A DNA stretch of 64,000 nucleotides. Source: Rhea pennata. Taxonomy: Eukaryota > Chordata > Aves > Rheiformes > Rheidae. Below are positions 45,001 through 57,000 of this stretch, piece by piece. The translations under genes were made by a program, and so were the position numbers. Within the stretch, counting starts at the first letter, position 1. The number at the start of each line of letters is the position of its first letter. The notes beneath the pieces were generated by a model that saw only the letters and a list, made by a program, of their open reading frames with translations, was not told where the DNA came from and ran no database searches. Where the stretch lies: positions 5,404,001-5,468,000 of the forward strand of contig NC_084682.1 of NCBI RefSeq assembly GCF_028389875.1. Reading direction: 5' to 3'.

Positions 45001-48000
45001 CGAGGCTCGCGCGGAGGCCCCCGGCGCGGCCGCCCCCCGTCCCGGCGCGCCGAGGCCCACGGCCTCGGCGCCTTTCCTCCGCCGTACCTTGCCTGCTAGC
45101 GCTGTCTCTGGGCTAAGGAACCGGCCGCGGCAGCCGCCCGGGGGTTCTCCAGCGGCTGCTCGTAGGGCTCGGCCGCAGCGCCGAGCCGCGTAGGGGCCCC
45201 CGGCGTGGGCTGAAACGCCCCCCTCTCGCTTGTCTGACCCCTCAGGTTAAGGACGAGGACAAATCCTTAGCCGTGAAAAGACCCGGGAAGGAGGATGGGG
45301 CTGTAAGTGTCGCCGTGCCGGGGAGGAGGGTGGGCGCGGGCCGGGGAAGGGGCTGCCCGCTCCGCCGGGGCAGCGCGCCGCGGGGCCGCCGAGGCTCGTG
45401 CGCGCGAAAGCCGCCGCGCTGCCGACGGGGCAGACGGGCCGGGAGCTGACGCCCGGGCGAGCCGGCGGCTTTGCAGAGGGCCGCGGGGTTCGCGGAAAAG
45501 CTGCCGGCGCCGCCGGCGGGCTGCGTGCGCCGAGTTTTGCCAGCCGCTCGCCGGCGGGGCTTTCGGTAGAGAGCGGCGTCGCGCTGTTCCCCGGGGCCGG
45601 GGCCTTCGCCCCGCTCCCCGGCAGCGCCCGGCGCTGGGAGCCGCGCTCCCGCTGCAGGGAACGCGGCCGCCTTCGCTCGCCGCCGGTGCGGCGCCGGGAA
45701 CATCCCCTCGCCCCGGCGCCGGCGCGGCCGAGTCCCGCAGCGGCGTTTGCAGCGGCGGGGAGGGACGGGGCTGTCCCCGAGCCGTCGCACCCGCCTCTGA
45801 CGCGCCGGCCGCTGTGTTTGTGGCTGCAGTCAGGGAGTCCAACCGCGGCGAAAGAGGCGGCGCAAGCGCCCCGAAGCCCCGAGGCGCCGAAGAGCCCGGA
45901 GCCGCCTCCGGGGAGAGGGAAGAGCCCGGAGCCGGTGCTGAACGGCGAGAGCCCGGCGCCAGCCCCGGCGCGGGCCCAGGCCCTGAACGGCCCGGAGAGC
46001 CCCGCGGCGGGCGCCGAGGCGCCGGCGGAGGACGGCCAGGGCCTGTCCCGCCGCCGGGTGGTCCGGGTGGTCCGCAAGGTGGTCCGCAGAGTCCTGCCGG
46101 GGGAGGACGCCGGCGGTGCCAAGGAGCCGGCGAGAGACGCCAAGTCTCCCGAGCCGGCGGCGCCCCCCAAAAAGGAGGAGAAGGTCCCGCCCGGCGTCGC
46201 GGCCCCGGCGGCCCCCGGCAAGCCGGAGCCCAAGGACGAGATCTCGGCGGGGCTCAAAACCCTCATGGCAAAGGGCAAAACCAAAGAGCACCGGCCGCGG
46301 CGCCGGCCGGGCGACAGGAGGGAGGAGAAGTCCCCCGAGCCGGCCGGGGGCAAAGGGGCCGAGAAGCCGGGCTCCCCGCCTGCCGCGGGCAAAGCGCCGC
46401 CGGGCGCCAGAGCCGCGCCGGAGCCCGCGGTGCAGCCGTCCGCGGGCAGAGCGGAGCCGGCAAAGCCGCCCGCTCCGAAACCCACCGCCCTGGAGAGGCA
46501 CAAGGTACCGCTGAGTGTGTGCGTGGCGCCGGCACGGGCCGGGGGGGCTCCGGCACCCCCCACCCCGCACGCGGTTCCCCGAAGCCTCCCCCCATCGGAG
46601 CGCGGCGCGAGCGCGCTGCCAGCGCCGGGGAGACCCGCGCGCGCCCGGCACGGTTTGCAGTGTTCGTGGGGCGCGCGGCGTGTCGGTGCCGGGGCGGCGG
46701 CGGCGGCCGTGGGGGTCCCTCCTCCGGAGCCGCCCCGTCACGCTGCGCCTTGTCTCCCAAACCCCGCGCCCGCGGAGAAGAAGCAGCAGCAACCCGCCGA
46801 GAAGCGAGCGACCCCGGCGAAGGCGGCGCCGGGAGCGCCCCAGCAGGTGTGTGCCAGCGGGGCCCCGGCGCCCGGCGCCGGCGGGAGGCGCCCGGGCTCT
46901 TTGCCGGCCGTCTCGGAGCGGCCGCGGCGGCTGCGCCCGTGCGAGCCCTCGGCCCCGGCGGCTGCGCCCGAGCGGGCTGCGGAGCTGCGGGTGCCAGCGC
47001 CGCCGCCAACGCTGCTTTGCCTCCAGGCTGCAGCCAGCGCCGGTTGCCGGCTGAGCCCGTCGGAGGAGGCGCAGCGCAGGCTGGAGAGGATCTTCACAGC
47101 TTCTGTAATTCGGGGGGCGCTGGCGTGCGGCTTCGCGCGTGTCCCGGCGCACCGGCACCCCCGCCGGAGCCGCTGCCGGAGGGGACAGGCGGGTCCCCGG
47201 CAGGCTGCGGGCGGCCGCGGCAGCCCCGGGGCTCGGAGCCGCGCTCTGGCCAGCTCTGTCGAGGGTTTCGGGAGCAGGGAAGGGTCGGCGTCCGGTGCCA
47301 GGCGCCGGCAGCGGCAGGGGAGCTTTCCGCAGTGCCGGCGGAGCCCTCGGCGCGGGCGACGCCGCGGGGGTTTCGGCCGCGGGGCAGTGCCGGCGCTGCG
47401 CCCTGCCTCTCACCCCTCTCTTCTCCTTTCTCTCCTCCCTGCCTCACTGCCATCAGCTGGACCCGGCGGCCTCGGCGTCGGCACCCGGCCAGGTACCGTA
47501 CCCCCGTGCCCAGGAGCTCCCTGCCGCCGAGCTCGCGCCGTCCGCCGTCCGCCGCTGGGCCGGCGTCTGCGCACGCGCCTCGTGCTGGAGCGTAAGGCTT
47601 TCCCCGCGCCTCCGGAGGCCCCGGCACGCGCTGGCGCTGGCACACGTGCGGGTGCCCCGGGCAGCTGCCGGTGCCGCCGCTGCGAGTCGCCGCCCGGTCC
47701 GCGCGTCCCCGGCTCCGCGCTGGACGGCGCCTGGGCACGGCGCCGGCTGCTCCACGCGCCTCCGCGGCCGCGCTGGCCGGGGACGCCGGCGGCACGCGGC
47801 GAGGCAGCTGCGAGCTGGGCGGCGGCGCGGCCGCGTTTCGCCCCCTCGCTTCCCCGCGCTCCCCGCTGCCGCTTTGCTTGCTCTCCGCAGGGGGGAGATA
47901 ACGCTTCTCGCCTTCCCTCCCCACCTCTCGGCCTCGCTAGGGTCAGGCTCAGGCGGACGATGCCCCGGCAGCCCCGCTGCGCCCGATCCCCGCTGCAGCT

Positions 48001-51000
48001 CAGGTTTGGCTCCGGCGCTGGCTCTCCCCTGCCCTCCCGCGCCGCGGGCTGCCCGCTCCCGCCGTGCTCGTGGCCGGCACCGGCGCCTGCTCTCTCTCTG
48101 CGCCGTGGTTTCGGTCGCTCCCGGCTTGCCCGATGCCGGTGCCTGCGGCAAACGCGCTCCCGGATCGCTGCGGCCCCCGGGGCTGCCCGGAGCCGTGGCA
48201 GGGACCCAGCGGTGGCTCCGGCCCCGCACGCGCGCCGGGAGGGCTCGGGACTCGCGCACGGGGCGGCCGCGACGCTCCCGCCCCCGGGGGCGCGATGGGG
48301 GCGGCTGGGCTCACCGGGACGCCCCGCGCCAACGGCCCGCCGCCCTCTGTGCCCGCAGGCCAAGACGGAGGAGCAGATCGCGGCCGAGGAGGCCTGGTAC
48401 GAGACCGACAAGGTGTGGCTGGTGCACAAGGACGGCTTCTCCTTGGGTGAGTGGCAGGGGCCGGCCGCGGGGGCCCCGGGGAGGCCGCGAGCGAGCCGGG
48501 CGCCGCGCGGCACGGCCCCGGCGAGCACCGTGCCGCCCCCGCAGCGAGCCAGCTCCGCACGGACGAGGCCAGCCTGCTGCCCGAGGGCAAGGTGAAGGTG
48601 AAGCTGGACCACGACGGGGCCGTCCTGGAGGTGGACGAGGACGACGTGGAGAAGGTAGGGCAGCGGGGCGGGGAGGTGCCGGGGGGGGCGGCGGGGGCCG
48701 GTGTCCCCCGGCTGACACCCCCCCCCCCACCGCCGCCTCACCGCCAGGCCAACCCCCCATCCTGCGACCGCGCCGAGGACCTCGCCAGCCTCGTCTACCT
48801 CAACGAGTCCAGCGTGCTGCACACGCTGCGGCAGCGCTACGGCGGCAACCTCGTGCACACCTACGCGGGGCCCACCATGGTCGTCGTGAACCCGCTGAGC
48901 TCCCCGTCCATGTACTCCGAGAAGGTGACGCCGGCGCCGGGGGCTGAGCGGGGCTGCGGGGCGCCCCGCGCGGCGGCGCGGCGCTCGGAGGGGACGGGGA
49001 GCGGGCGCGCGCGCGCCCCGGGGCGGCGCCGGCTCACGGCGGCCCCGCTGCTCCCGCCAGGTCATGCACATGTTCAAAGGGTGCCGCCGGGAGGACGTGT
49101 CGCCGCACATCTACGCCGTGGCGCAGGCCGCCTACCGCAGCATGCTCATGAGCCGCCAGGACCAGGCCGTGGTGCTGCTGGGGAGCAGCGGCAGCGGCAA
49201 GACCACCAACTGCCAGCACCTCGTGCAGTACCTGGCCACCATCGCCGGCAGCACGGGCAAGGTCTTCTCGGGTGAGTCTGCAGCGCCGCCGGCCGCTCGG
49301 GAGGCCTGACCCTGCCGGCGGGCCGCCGCCGGCCCTGCGCGCCCCTCGCTCGCAGTCGCACCTCCCCGCCGCCTCTCAGCCGGATGACGCGCGTGGCACA
49401 AGGTGCCTTTTCACTTGCTCCCTCCGTGGCAGCACCGCCGGCTGCTCCCCGGTGCGGAGCTCCCCACGGCTCACGCGCAGCTTGCCCAGAGCCGAGGCAT
49501 CACGGCGGCACGGTTTTCCCTCGCTCGGCTCCGGCTGCCCCCTGCACGGCCCCGCACGCTGCCCGCTGCGCGCACCCCACCGCCCCGCTTCTCTTCCGCA
49601 GCGGAGAAGTGGCAGGCGCTCTACACCGTCCTGGAGGCTTTTGGCAATAGCAGCACCAGCATGAACGGCAACGCCACGCGCTTCTCCCAGATCATCTCCC
49701 TGGACTTCGACCAGGCCGGGCAGGTGGCGTCTGCCTCGGTGCAGGTGAGGGCCTGGGCAGCTGCCGGGCGGCTCGGCGCAGGACGCGGGACGCAGCCCCG
49801 CTCGGGAGGGCTCCGCCGGAGCCGAGGGCTCCCCGCTGCGGCCGCTCGCCTGCCCTCCCGGTGTCCTTGCAGCCCGGCCACACGCTGACCCGTGAGCTCG
49901 CAGGGGCTCTGCTGCAAACGCCCCCGGCTGCGTTTGGGGTGCTCAGCAGACGCGTCGCACTCTCATCTCTGTCTGCGCCTTCAAGCGCGCGGCCGGTTGG
50001 AGAGCGGAGCCGCAGATTAGATCGACTCCCTTCCCTCGCTGAGTTAGCCCTGATAACGGAGTGTTTTTCTGCCAGGCGCCTCCCCGGCGTGATAACAACG
50101 GGGTCCTTAAAATTCAGCAGAGCCGCTTTGTGCTCCGTAGTAACAGGCACCTGCTAATCCGTGCAAACAGCCGCGGGGAGCTCGGACGCGCACGGCGTGC
50201 GCGGGCGCCCTCGGGGTTATCCCAGCTCCCTGCGGCGCGGTGGGGAGACCCTCGCGCTGTGCGGGCACCGGGAGGGCGGCCGGCAGGGGTCCCGCTGGGA
50301 GCCCGGTGCCGCTTCCCGAATGTCCCAACCTCTCGCAGACGCTGCTGCTCGAGAAACTCCGCGTCGCCCGGCGCCCGGCCAACGAAGCCACCTTCAACGT
50401 CTTCTACTACCTGCTGGCCTGCTCTGATAATGCCCTGCGGTGAGCGTGGCGAGGGCTCGGGGGCCCGGGCAGCCCCCGCCGGGGGGCCTTGGGGTGCCAG
50501 TGCCGGTGGGCGGCTCTGCCGACGGCACAGGGGCAAATCTCGGTCTTCATCCCTACAGGACTGAGCTTCACTTCAACCACCTGGCGGATAACAACGTCTT
50601 CGGCATCGTGCCGCTTTCCAAGGTCACTTGGTCCTGCCCCGTGGGGCCTCTGGGGGGGCCGAGCTGGGGGTCCTGCTGCCCTGGCTGGGCAGCGGGAGTA
50701 TGGTGTCGGGGGGACCGGGGCTTTGGGACGTGCCCTGGGTCTAGCTGCCGCTGCTGGGGTGGGAAAGGAGCCGAGAGAGCCCTTTCCAGCGGGGTGACCC
50801 TGTCCCCCTGGGCAAGGGGACCTCTGCGGAGGCGCTGGCTTGTCCCCAGCCCGTTCGGCCGCCCTTCCCCTGCAGGGTGTGGAGGCTCAGGGGCCCCCTG
50901 GTCCTCCGGGAGCCTCATGGAGCTCCTGGTCCACCGGGAGCCGTGGCCTCTGTGCCAATTGCACCCCGTTGCTCTCTGCAGCCAGAGGAAAAGCAGAAAG

Positions 51001-54000
51001 CGACACAGCAATTCAACAAGCTCCAGGCCGCCATGAAGGTGATGGGCATCTCTGGCGACGAGCAGAAGGCCTTCTGGCTTGTCCTGGGGGCTATTTACCA
51101 CCTCGGGGCTGCCGGAGCCACCAAAGGTAAGGAAGAGTTCAGAGCTGGGATGCATTAACAAGCCAAGGCTCGGCTCTCCAGGCTGCTCAGGGCCCCAGAG
51201 ACCAGCGGCACCTCTGCTCCCGGGGGGAGGCTTTCCCCGTGAACACCCCCCAGCGATGGCCAGGCGCCATCGGGGGTGGTGGGCTTGTGTTAACCGGAGG
51301 AGCAGCCCTCGGGGTGCTCAGTGCCTCCCAGCTTTGCCCCTTGATTGGGGTGGCTGTGCCAGCTGGCAGGAAGCGCCGTCACCCCGTGCAGCACTGGGGC
51401 CAGACCCCCGGCCGCTCCGGGGCAGACGCTGGGCCCTGCGGGGCCGTGGGCGCGCGGCGGGTGTGCGTGGGCGAAGCAGCCTCGTCTGCGGGGTGTAACA
51501 GCTCTCCCCTGCCGTTGCCTCCCTGCAGAGCCGCTGGCGGACGGAGCCGGTAATCAGGGTGCATGCGGCTCCGCTCCGGGTTCGGTGGCGGGGCCAAAAC
51601 GGGGGCTCGGGGCGCTGCTGCTCGTGCACGGGGACCGGCCCCTCTGCAGGGCTGCCCCAGACCTCCCTGCTGTCCGTCGGGGCCGTCTGTCCTCTCGGCA
51701 CCTCGAGCTGCGCGGGGCAGGGCTGGGACGGGGGCTCCCGCGGGCACAGGGAGCCGAGGAGCCCCGCGCGGGCTGCGGGACTGCCCCGGCGGGCTCCTGC
51801 TCGCCTCTCCAGGACGAGGGCTGGCAGGCTCAGCTTTGCGGGGCTTTCGTGGGGGCTTCGTCTTTTCTCCGAGTTGGGGGAAGCACCTGGCTTGCTGCAT
51901 GTGCTGGGCACACCGGAGAGCCTGGAGATGGTGCGCCCGAAACGGGGACCTCGAGGTCCTGGCTGCACCAAGCGGCCTGTGATTTTTGCAGGCTTGGTGG
52001 AGGAGGTGAAGCCAGGCGGGGGGAGACCCCCGCAGCGCTGCGTTTCAGAGCGGGTCGCCGTGCCGTGGGGTGCTGCGGGGTGCAGCGCTCTCCCACGGGG
52101 CGTTTCGAGGCACTAGAGGGCAGCAGGGCCCTGCCGCAGCGAGAGCTGCAGGGATGCGCGGGCGGCGCTGCAGCCCGGGTCCTGCTCGGGCGGGGGGGGG
52201 GGGGGGAGCATCCCAGCCCTGCGGGGTGCCTGGTGCCATCCCTGCATCTCCGTGGCAGCTGGGGATGCCCTGGGTCAGCCCAGCCGCTCCAGGCTCTTTC
52301 CCTGGCCGCTTGCTACCTGTGCCGGGCTCCCCGGGGCTCCCCGCTGGCGTGCCGGTGCCCACGGTGCAGCTGGGTGCTGGCAGGGTGTGGAGGTGGGAGC
52401 GTCCCAGGCTGGCACCCCCGCCGGCTCTGGGCTGGGTACCAGCATCTCGGTGCAGCGATGCCCCCAGCTCCGGGCCCTGCTGGGGGAAGGCAGCCGGGCT
52501 CGGCGCGTGCGTGGCGCGGCGGTGTCTCGGCCGGAGGGCGTCCCTGTGCCACGTGTCGCGCTGTCGCGTGCTGTTGTTTCTAACCCCTGTCTCTGTTTGC
52601 ATGGTGCATGCTGCCCCTTTGCAATGCAGATGCCGACGAAGGTAAAGTCTCGTTCTCCGTGCGTGTCTCTAGCTTCCCCGTCCCGCCAGCCTCCCCGCTG
52701 CCGTGTCCCCGAGCATCCCCGTTAACCTGCTCGCGGCTCCCTGCCCTCTCCCCAGCACCGGGTGCGTGTGCCCGGCCGCCGTGCGCTGTCCTGCGGGCAG
52801 CGCTGCTCGTCGTCCCCGTGCCGGGCTGTCTCTGTGCCTGGCACTGTTGCGGGGGGACATGCCCTGGCCCCGATCCGGGCCCCGTTCATCCCCACCGGCC
52901 GCACGCGGCGGTGGAGAGGTGGCTCCTTATCGCTAGCACACAGTGCATCTGATGTTAGCCTGGCAGAGGTGCAAAGCCATCGGCCTCCCGAACGCCGGCG
53001 TGCACTTCCCAGCGCCCCAGCGCTGGCCCTGCAAAGCCCTGGGCTCCTGCTGCCCCAGCTGTGCCCAGTGTCCTTGCCGCAGGGGCGGCTTGAAATGCCA
53101 CCCTGTCCCCAACTGTGTCTGGAGGACCTGGGAGCATCCCAGGTCTGGTAGGAGAGATCTCGTTTCCCCGTGGGATAACCCGCCCTGGCCGGCACTGACT
53201 CTCTCTCTCCGCCCTTTAGCCGGGAGGAAGCAGTTTGCGCGGCACGAGTGGGCTCAGAAAGCCGCCTACCTGCTGGGCTGCAGCCTGGAGGAGCTCTCCT
53301 CCTCCGTCTTCAAGCACCAGCCCAAGGGCAGCCTGCAGAGGTCCACCTCCTTCCGCCAGGGCCCCGAGGACGCGGGCCTGGGCGACGGCACAGGTGCGGC
53401 GCGGCGGCGGGGGCACCGCCGGAGGGGTCGGTGGGCGAGCTTCGGCCGCCGTGGCGCTCGGGGGGGGGGGGACCCCGGCCCTCGGGGTGGGGGCTCACCC
53501 CGGTCCCCTCGCCCAGGTCCCAAGCTTTCGGCGCTGGAGTGCCTGGAGGGCATGGCCGCGGGCTTGTACTCGGAGCTCTTCACCCTGCTCATCTCGCTGC
53601 TCAACAGGTAGGAGGTTGGGGGGTGGCGGGGCCGGGGCGGCCGGCGGGGCCGCGGTGCCCACCCAGCCCCGCTCTGCCCTCGTGCCGCGCAGGGCCCTCA
53701 AGTCGAGCCAGCACTCGCTGTGCTCGGTGACGGTGGTGGACACCCCCGGCGCCCAGAACCCGGCGCTGGCGGGGCAGAGCCGCGGGGCCACCTTCGAGGA
53801 GCTGTGCCACAACTACGCCCAGGAGCGCCTGCAGCTGCTCTTCCACCAGCGCACCTTCGCCCAGGAGCTCGAGCGCTACAAGGAGGTAGCGGGGAGGCCC
53901 GGCGAGCCCGCGGCGCGGCGGGGGGAGCCTGCCTCCTCCTCTTTCCCTTCCTCCCTCCCTCCCTCTCTGCTCTGCTGCTACCCCCCCCCCAAACCCAGCT

Positions 54001-57000
54001 GATTTCTAAACTGGTGGTCGCATCTGGACCGGGTCCAACCTAATCAGCTCCCTGCAGCAGGGGTTTCCCCGGGGTTTCCCCCCGCCCGCGGTGCCTTTGC
54101 CCGCGGTGCCGGTCCTGGCGGCGGCTCCGCTTGCAAACGCGCCGGCGGCCCACGGGGCGAGCTGGGGACCGTGGCGGGGAGGGTATCGCCGCTGCCCGCG
54201 CACTCGCTGCTCTGAGGCCACCCCAGTGCCGTGCTCAGGGAGCTCGGTTCCTGCGGGGAACCCCTCCGCCGGTCCCGGGAGCCGGCACGGAGCAGCGGGG
54301 CAGGGCGAGCGGCGCGGTGGCCGGACGCCTCGTGCCGCGGCTGGGAAACCCCTGCCGCCGTGCTGCCTAGATCCAATTGAGACTAACGTACTGACCGGCC
54401 CGCTGGGGTCCCTAACGATAATCTGTAGTCACACAGGCACTAATCGCTCCTCTGTCCGTCCTCTCTAGGAAAACATAGAGCTTGCACTGGCTGACACAGA
54501 GCCCACTACCCTGGGCTCTGTAGCCACTGTAGACCAGCCCTCCCACCAGGCACTGGTAAGCACACGTCCTTCCGAACGGCCCTGCCCCGCGGCCCCGGCG
54601 CTCCGGGCTGCACGCGGCCGCTCCGGCCTCCGCGGCGGCGGGCGGTGCACGCAGGCCCCCGCTTTGCGTCACTTTGCATGCTTGCACAACGTCCTTCCGT
54701 CTCGTTACCTGGTGCTAACGAGGAGAGGCCTCTGGCTCCACGTCAGGGAGGGTGAGGCATTTCACCCCAACCCGCGTCTCTGGAGCCTCCCGGCAGCATC
54801 CCCTGCTCCTGGAGCAGTAATTACCTCCCCGATTAGCTCCCAGGTGATAAAGGACAGGGAACAGCAGGGCTGCAAGCGGCTCTTGCCACTTATCATTGTA
54901 ATGGAGCTGCCTGTTACCGAGCTCGGCTCTCTCCGCGATCCATTACTGCGGTTTGTTGAACATTAGGCATTGCAATAGCATCATCCGGGCTGCTTTTCTG
55001 TCCTCTTAGCAGTAATTATGGGGAGGAAAGGTGCTTCCCTAAACGCCTGGCAAAGCACGGGGAGCGCTGCGGCGAGCACGTGGGCCGCGGCGGCCCCGGG
55101 AGCTGCTGTGCTCGGCTCTCCCGGTTCCCGGGGCGTGCCGGTCCCGTGGATTTCAGCCCGTCGGTGCCCGAGCGCAGCGTTTTGCATGCCAGCGAACGTG
55201 TCGCTGCCTCGCGTCTCGATAAGGTGTCTAATAAGCAGGGGCCAGCTTGCACGATGCTGCTTTGCCTTGCTGCTCCCAGCAGCCGGGTTTGCGTGCTCCC
55301 CAGGCGGCCCAGGTCCCCCGTCGCCCCCCGTCCCCGCGGCTGGGGACCCGGTGGGGCCGGCTGGTGTGATCGAGGCGTCGTCCGCCCGCAGGTCCGGTCG
55401 CTGGCCCGCACGGACGAGGCCCGCGGGCTGCTGTGGCTGCTGGAGGAGGAGGCGCTGCAGCCCGGCGGCACCGAGGACACCTTGCTGGAGCGGCTCTTCT
55501 CCTACTACGGCCCCCAGGAGGGCGGCAAGACAGGTCGGGGGCGGCGGGGATGGGGTGGTCCCGGCGCCGCGGGACGCGCCGGGCGCGGGCCGTGCCCAGC
55601 GGTGCCGTGTCTCCCCGCAGGGCACGACCCGCTGCTCCCCAGCGACAAGCCCCGGCACTTCTTCCTGGGCCACAGCTCGGGGACCAACTGGGTGGAGTAC
55701 GACGCCACGGGCTGGCTCAACCACGTCAAGCACAACCCGGCCTCGCAGAACGCCTCCGTCCTGCTGCAGGAGTCGCAGAAGTGAGTGAGGGGCCAGGCGG
55801 GTGGCCGCGGGCTTGTTTTGGGTTTTTTTCTTTTTGGTGGGTCGGGGGTGACGTCCCCTCCGCCTCCCGCAGGAAGATTGTCAGCAGCCTGTTCGCGGGC
55901 CGCGCCGGCTCGGCCCTGGTGCTGTCGGGCTCCGTGGCGGGGCTGGAGGGGGGCTCGCAGCTGGCCCTGCGCCGGGCCACCAGCATGCGCAAGACCTTCA
56001 CCACCGGCGTGGCCGCCGTGAAGAAGAAGTCGCTGTGCATCCAGATCAAGCTGCAAGTGGTGAGCGAGGCCACCGTGCCTTGCTTCCCGACGGGGAAGGA
56101 CGCGTGCCGGGGACGGGGACGGTCAGCACCCGGCCCTTACCTAGATGCTGGCTTGGGGGGGGGGGCAGCTTTCGCAGCTTGCTTTGGGGCCACGCTCGCT
56201 TCGTGAGCCCTGGAAAGGGAGAGGGGACGTGGCCGGGGGTCTGGCGGGGACAGCGGTGCATGCAGCGGGCGTCCTGCCCCGGCGTCACCACTGCCCCCCG
56301 CGCCGTCTCTCCCGGCCCCGTAGGACGCCCTCATCGACAGCATCAAGAAGTCCAAGGTGCACTTCGTGCACTGCTTCCTGCCCAAGGCGGAGGGGGCCGG
56401 CGGGGACCCCCGGGGCATGCCGTCCCGGCGGGTCAGCGGCGGCGAGCTGGACCTGCCGGCGGAGCACTGCGAGGCCGGCCTCATGCAGCTCGACGTGCCG
56501 CTGCTGCGCGCCCAGCTCCGCGGCTCCCGCCTGCTCGACGCCCTGCGCATGTACCGCCAAGGTGAGCGCGGGGCCCCCGGAGCCCCCCGGCACCGCCGCT
56601 GCCGCGAGCCCCGGTGCCGCGAGCGCTGGCCGTGCGCCGGCCAGCCCAGCTGCCCCTGCTTTCCCCCCCCCGGCCGCAGGGCCGTTACCGGATCGCAGCC
56701 TCCGCACGTGGCCTTAATTGGTACCTCCGCTGGTGCCACCCTGCCCCTGGGCGCTCTCCCCGCTGGCAGCCGGCCCCGGCCCCGCGGCGACGTGGGGGGA
56801 GTCGGGGTCGTGCCGAGCAAAGCACTTATCGATACGAGCGCCTTGCCGCCGAGCTGAGGTTTATTGCCTTGGAACGGGGCCGTTGCTGCTCCAAAGGGAG
56901 ATCGATGCCGCGCACGCGCCTCCTGGGTCGATCGCTGCTGCTGCCGCCCAGCTGCAGCGGGGTCGGTGTCCCCGTCAATACCCGGGAGTAATTAAGACGC

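Larger units (their letters stand above)
42097..48358 (+). other. MYO18A: MYO18A large intron containing an alternative 5' end
   Basis: For the alpha form this is one 6.3-kb intron from GTGAGT at 42097 to GCCCGCAG ending at 48358. It contains the MCAT/MEF2 motif pair, a second start codon and six in-phase exons (to 47492). The span 42097-43990 holds only very GC-rich DNA with no element I recognise. A further candidate exon after the acceptor ending at 47890 lacks a convincing donor and was not called. Confidence 0.75.

Noticed and set aside
47891-47945. An additional MYO18A alternative exon
   Set aside because: The acceptor is good (CTCTCCGCAG), but no convincing donor keeps phase 0, so it is not called.
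45398-48595. A 1065-codon uninterrupted + strand frame taken as one gene
   Set aside because: Only parts are plausible exons (45830-46504, 46778-46846, 47027-47104, 48359-48446). The rest runs through introns with clear splice signals on either side.
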